From Aplidium turbinatum (lineage: Eukaryota; Chordata; Ascidiacea; Aplousobranchia; Polyclinidae): a stretch of 64,000 nucleotides of DNA. The notes beneath the pieces are model-generated. The model ran no database searches. It saw only the letters and a list, made by a program, of their open reading frames with translations, and was not told the origin of the DNA. Made by a program: the position numbers and the translations under genes. Shown here piece after piece: positions 61,966 through 64,000 of this stretch; positions within the stretch are counted from its first letter, which is position 1, and each line of letters opens with the position of its first letter. Where the stretch lies: NCBI GenBank assembly GCA_918807975.1, contig OU964925.1:32151608-32215607 (forward strand). The letters are read 5' to 3'.

Positions 61966-64000
61966 TCACTTCTCCATAAGGTTGCATTTCCTGCAGAACC
62001 AAGACTTCGTTTTTGGCGGCATTGTTCTACCAAGACATCTCAGATGGTGCCAATCCAGACACGAGTCGCACATGATGCAGTCGCCTGCATCAAGATCTAA
62101 AATACAGGAGGTGCACAACCAGCGGCCTTTATTTCGCAAAGTGGTCAGTAGGTTCTCCATCAACTTCCAACCGTCAAAAGAAAAATGTCTTCGCACAGAA
62201 GCAATGGCAATGTTTTCATCTAAACACTTCATTGGAATTCTTTCGGGCAATGTTTCAATTTCATTTTCTTCGATCAGTCGATCGCTGAATGGACGCAAGA
62301 CCTCTTCTACTACTTCAGAATCGACAAACCAACTGAGTATTGCTGAAAAATATGACCATGGGTGACTTTGTTTGATGTAGCCTACGTACGCTTTGACGTA
62401 GCCTATCGGCTAGGCAGGTCCACAGAAGTCAAAGTGTAGTTTTTTAAACTAACGTAGGCTATAACAAAAATGAAGTCACACAAACATAAATGCAACAAAC
62501 CTGCTTCTTTCTGAAAAGACGACTTCAGTCTGAATGGAATTGGCCCGCTCTTTTTTTGTCTCTTGCGTGGTAACCCAATGACTGTCAATCCAGCTCCTTT
62601 TGGCCTGCCACGTTTCATCATCTTCGGTGGAAATTTAATTGATCCTGCATCATCTGTTAATAAACACAACGAGAATCGAATATAAGCTACAACGTAGAAA
62701 ACATCACTATTTCAACGTTTTTATTAAAAAATTAATAAACATAGTGCATTATGCAATGCAAGAAAAAAACAACTAATCAGAAATGAAGCTTTCAGAAACA
62801 GCACATACTTGTAAAAGACTGAACAGAACTGGACGGAGTCTGCATCATAATCGCACTGGTATCAACGGTCGACAAGACGTCACCGGGTGTGTGCTGTAAA
62901 GTACTGTTTGAGACCGTAGGAAATGCAATTCCAGGATCATTGCTGGAAGATGTTGCAGCAGCACTTCCAGTATCAGTGCCTGAAAAGGATCATGCAGTTG
63001 TTCACAAAAGCAGAATTACTGAGCATCTGCAACCTTGTATAATCGTAAATTAGTGCGCATGCAGTACATATTAGCCCACCTGTTGGATAGCTCAACGCCA
63101 TAAAAATCATTGCTCAAAAAAGAATTGACTGCAAAAGTGCAAAATCACGACGCAAGTTGCAGTAACTAACCCATATCTCTTCAGATATTTGAAAAAGTAG
63201 TCTAGTTTTTCTGATTTAGTAAATAGTGCTAGCATATAATTATAGGCCTACCTTTCTGAGTTTGACCCAAAAAGTTCACAACTTGGAATTTCTTTCCTTC
63301 CTGCAAGAACTCTGCAATTTGTCGTAAATTATCCAGGTTGTATTGGAATTCATCCATTCCTTGTTCAGATATCATTAACGCAATCTTCTGGGAAATATCT
63401 TGAACCCGGCGATACTTTTGCTGTTCTGATAAAACACATCTTCTTTGAGGCTTGTTAAGAATCTCAACAGCTGGTAATGTGGATGCAGGACCGTTGTCCA
63501 GTGAGTTTCTTGTCAGGCGATGGGATTTAAGAAAATATTGCATTGTCCACCGTTCTGAACAAAGATTGGGATTGTACTCTGACATATGGAGCTGCCTTCT
63601 AACTGCCAAGACATGCCTACAAGGTAGCAGCATTGATGATGTGAATCCACAAGGACATGCTGTTGTTGTGACTGCCAATTCCCCATGGACACGAGATTTT
63701 ACTATGGCAGAATCATTTAAAATCTCTGACATGACAACCTTTTCCGCTAACTTGAATTGTTGTTGCACATGAATATATGCAAATGGTGTCAGTAGCTGTT
63801 GGTATTGTCTCTCCGCCACACTTGAAATCGCATCCATTGGAACCTTAAGGAAAGCATTTGACGCTTTGTGGTCACGTTCGGTGGAAAGAGATTGGATACA
63901 TGCCATCAGATCTTTAAAAAACATGGTCATTCCTGAGTATCTTGTTATGACACTTTTCAACTTTCCATTGATGGATTCCAGTCGATATTAGTTCTGTTCA
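61966..64000 (-). CDS. MULE-derived SWIM-PHD protein gene (3' part, four exons)
   Basis: Exons on the minus strand, each with GT-AG sites and matching phases: 63252-64000 (runs off the window; donor AAAG|GTAGGC), 62809-62979 (TTTTCAG/GTATGT), 62501-62653 (TTAACAG/GTTTGT) and 61966-62342 (TTTTCAG, stop TGA). Domains: a MULE-type C-terminal helical region (SINGKLKSVITRYSGMTMFF), a SWIM zinc finger (CPCGFTSSMLLPCRHVLAV), a Ser/Thr-rich linker exon, an AT-hook-like exon (RGRPKGAGLTV then PRKRQKK) and a PHD finger (CTSCILDLDAGDCIMCDSC, HHLRCLG, WFCRKC). SWIM and PHD suggest DNA- or chromatin-binding, probably nuclear. Near 63988 the exon frame has TAA, while the expected NRTN-RLES motif continues one base out of frame. 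This could be a one-base change or an exon edge beyond view. Multi-exon structure favours a host gene or a spliced MULE. Confidence 0.8.

Overview
The window is AT-rich animal DNA. It holds spliced exons with GT-AG introns, tRNA-derived SINEs, several LINE families, a BEL/Pao retroelement, many DNA transposons (hAT, P, Tigger/pogo, piggyBac and unclassified kinds), ribozyme-bearing repeats and minisatellites. The mix suggests a marine invertebrate, perhaps a tunicate or another invertebrate deuterostome; I cannot name the species. No bacterial features, CRISPR arrays or rRNA genes were seen. The only tRNA-like sequences are SINE heads.

Layout. 1-8043 (-): a broken BEL/Pao element running off the left edge, carrying a SINE (2961-3266) and a P-type transposon with a THAP-domain transposase remnant (3818-5934). 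8074-8854: a 320-bp inverted repeat with a hammerhead-like ribozyme motif in each arm. 10360-17884: two exons of a host gene (+) whose 7.3-kb intron holds a nest of elements: an inverted-repeat element containing a hAT, which contains a second hAT, which contains a LINE and a third hAT. 18752-20017: a hAT with GATCTTGAAGATC-type subterminal arrays. 21337-21576: a small single-exon candidate gene with a TATA box and a poly(A) signal. 25873-27882: a long-inverted-repeat element with remnants of a cysteine-bearing protein. 27952-30831: four or five elements nested inside one another. 32148-33308: a Tigger/pogo relic. 34085-35225 and 39314-41862: 5'-truncated LINEs. 36676-37508: candidate small host exons. 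42657-43770: a 32-bp minisatellite inside or beside an intron of a second host gene. That gene (43799-48441, +) is a paralogue of the first: the same 139-bp membrane exon with the same intron phases. 48964-49455: a 35-bp minisatellite built from the pol III B box of a SINE. 49996-52105: a piggyBac-type element. 53-60 kb: hAT relics, SINEs, a 377-bp tandem repeat, a perfect hairpin and an element built on GGGGCGTGTTGTCAC. 60-64 kb (-): a spliced gene with MULE-transposase ancestry, a SWIM zinc finger and a PHD finger, plus a lone MULE exon.

Most of the sequence is layered mobile DNA. The points of most biological interest are the paralogous small two-membrane-segment genes (layout resembling SLATT effectors), the spliced MULE-SWIM-PHD gene, the hammerhead-like ribozymes in four unrelated contexts, and the amplified B-box array. 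Host gene functions are inferred from sequence alone and are mostly uncertain.
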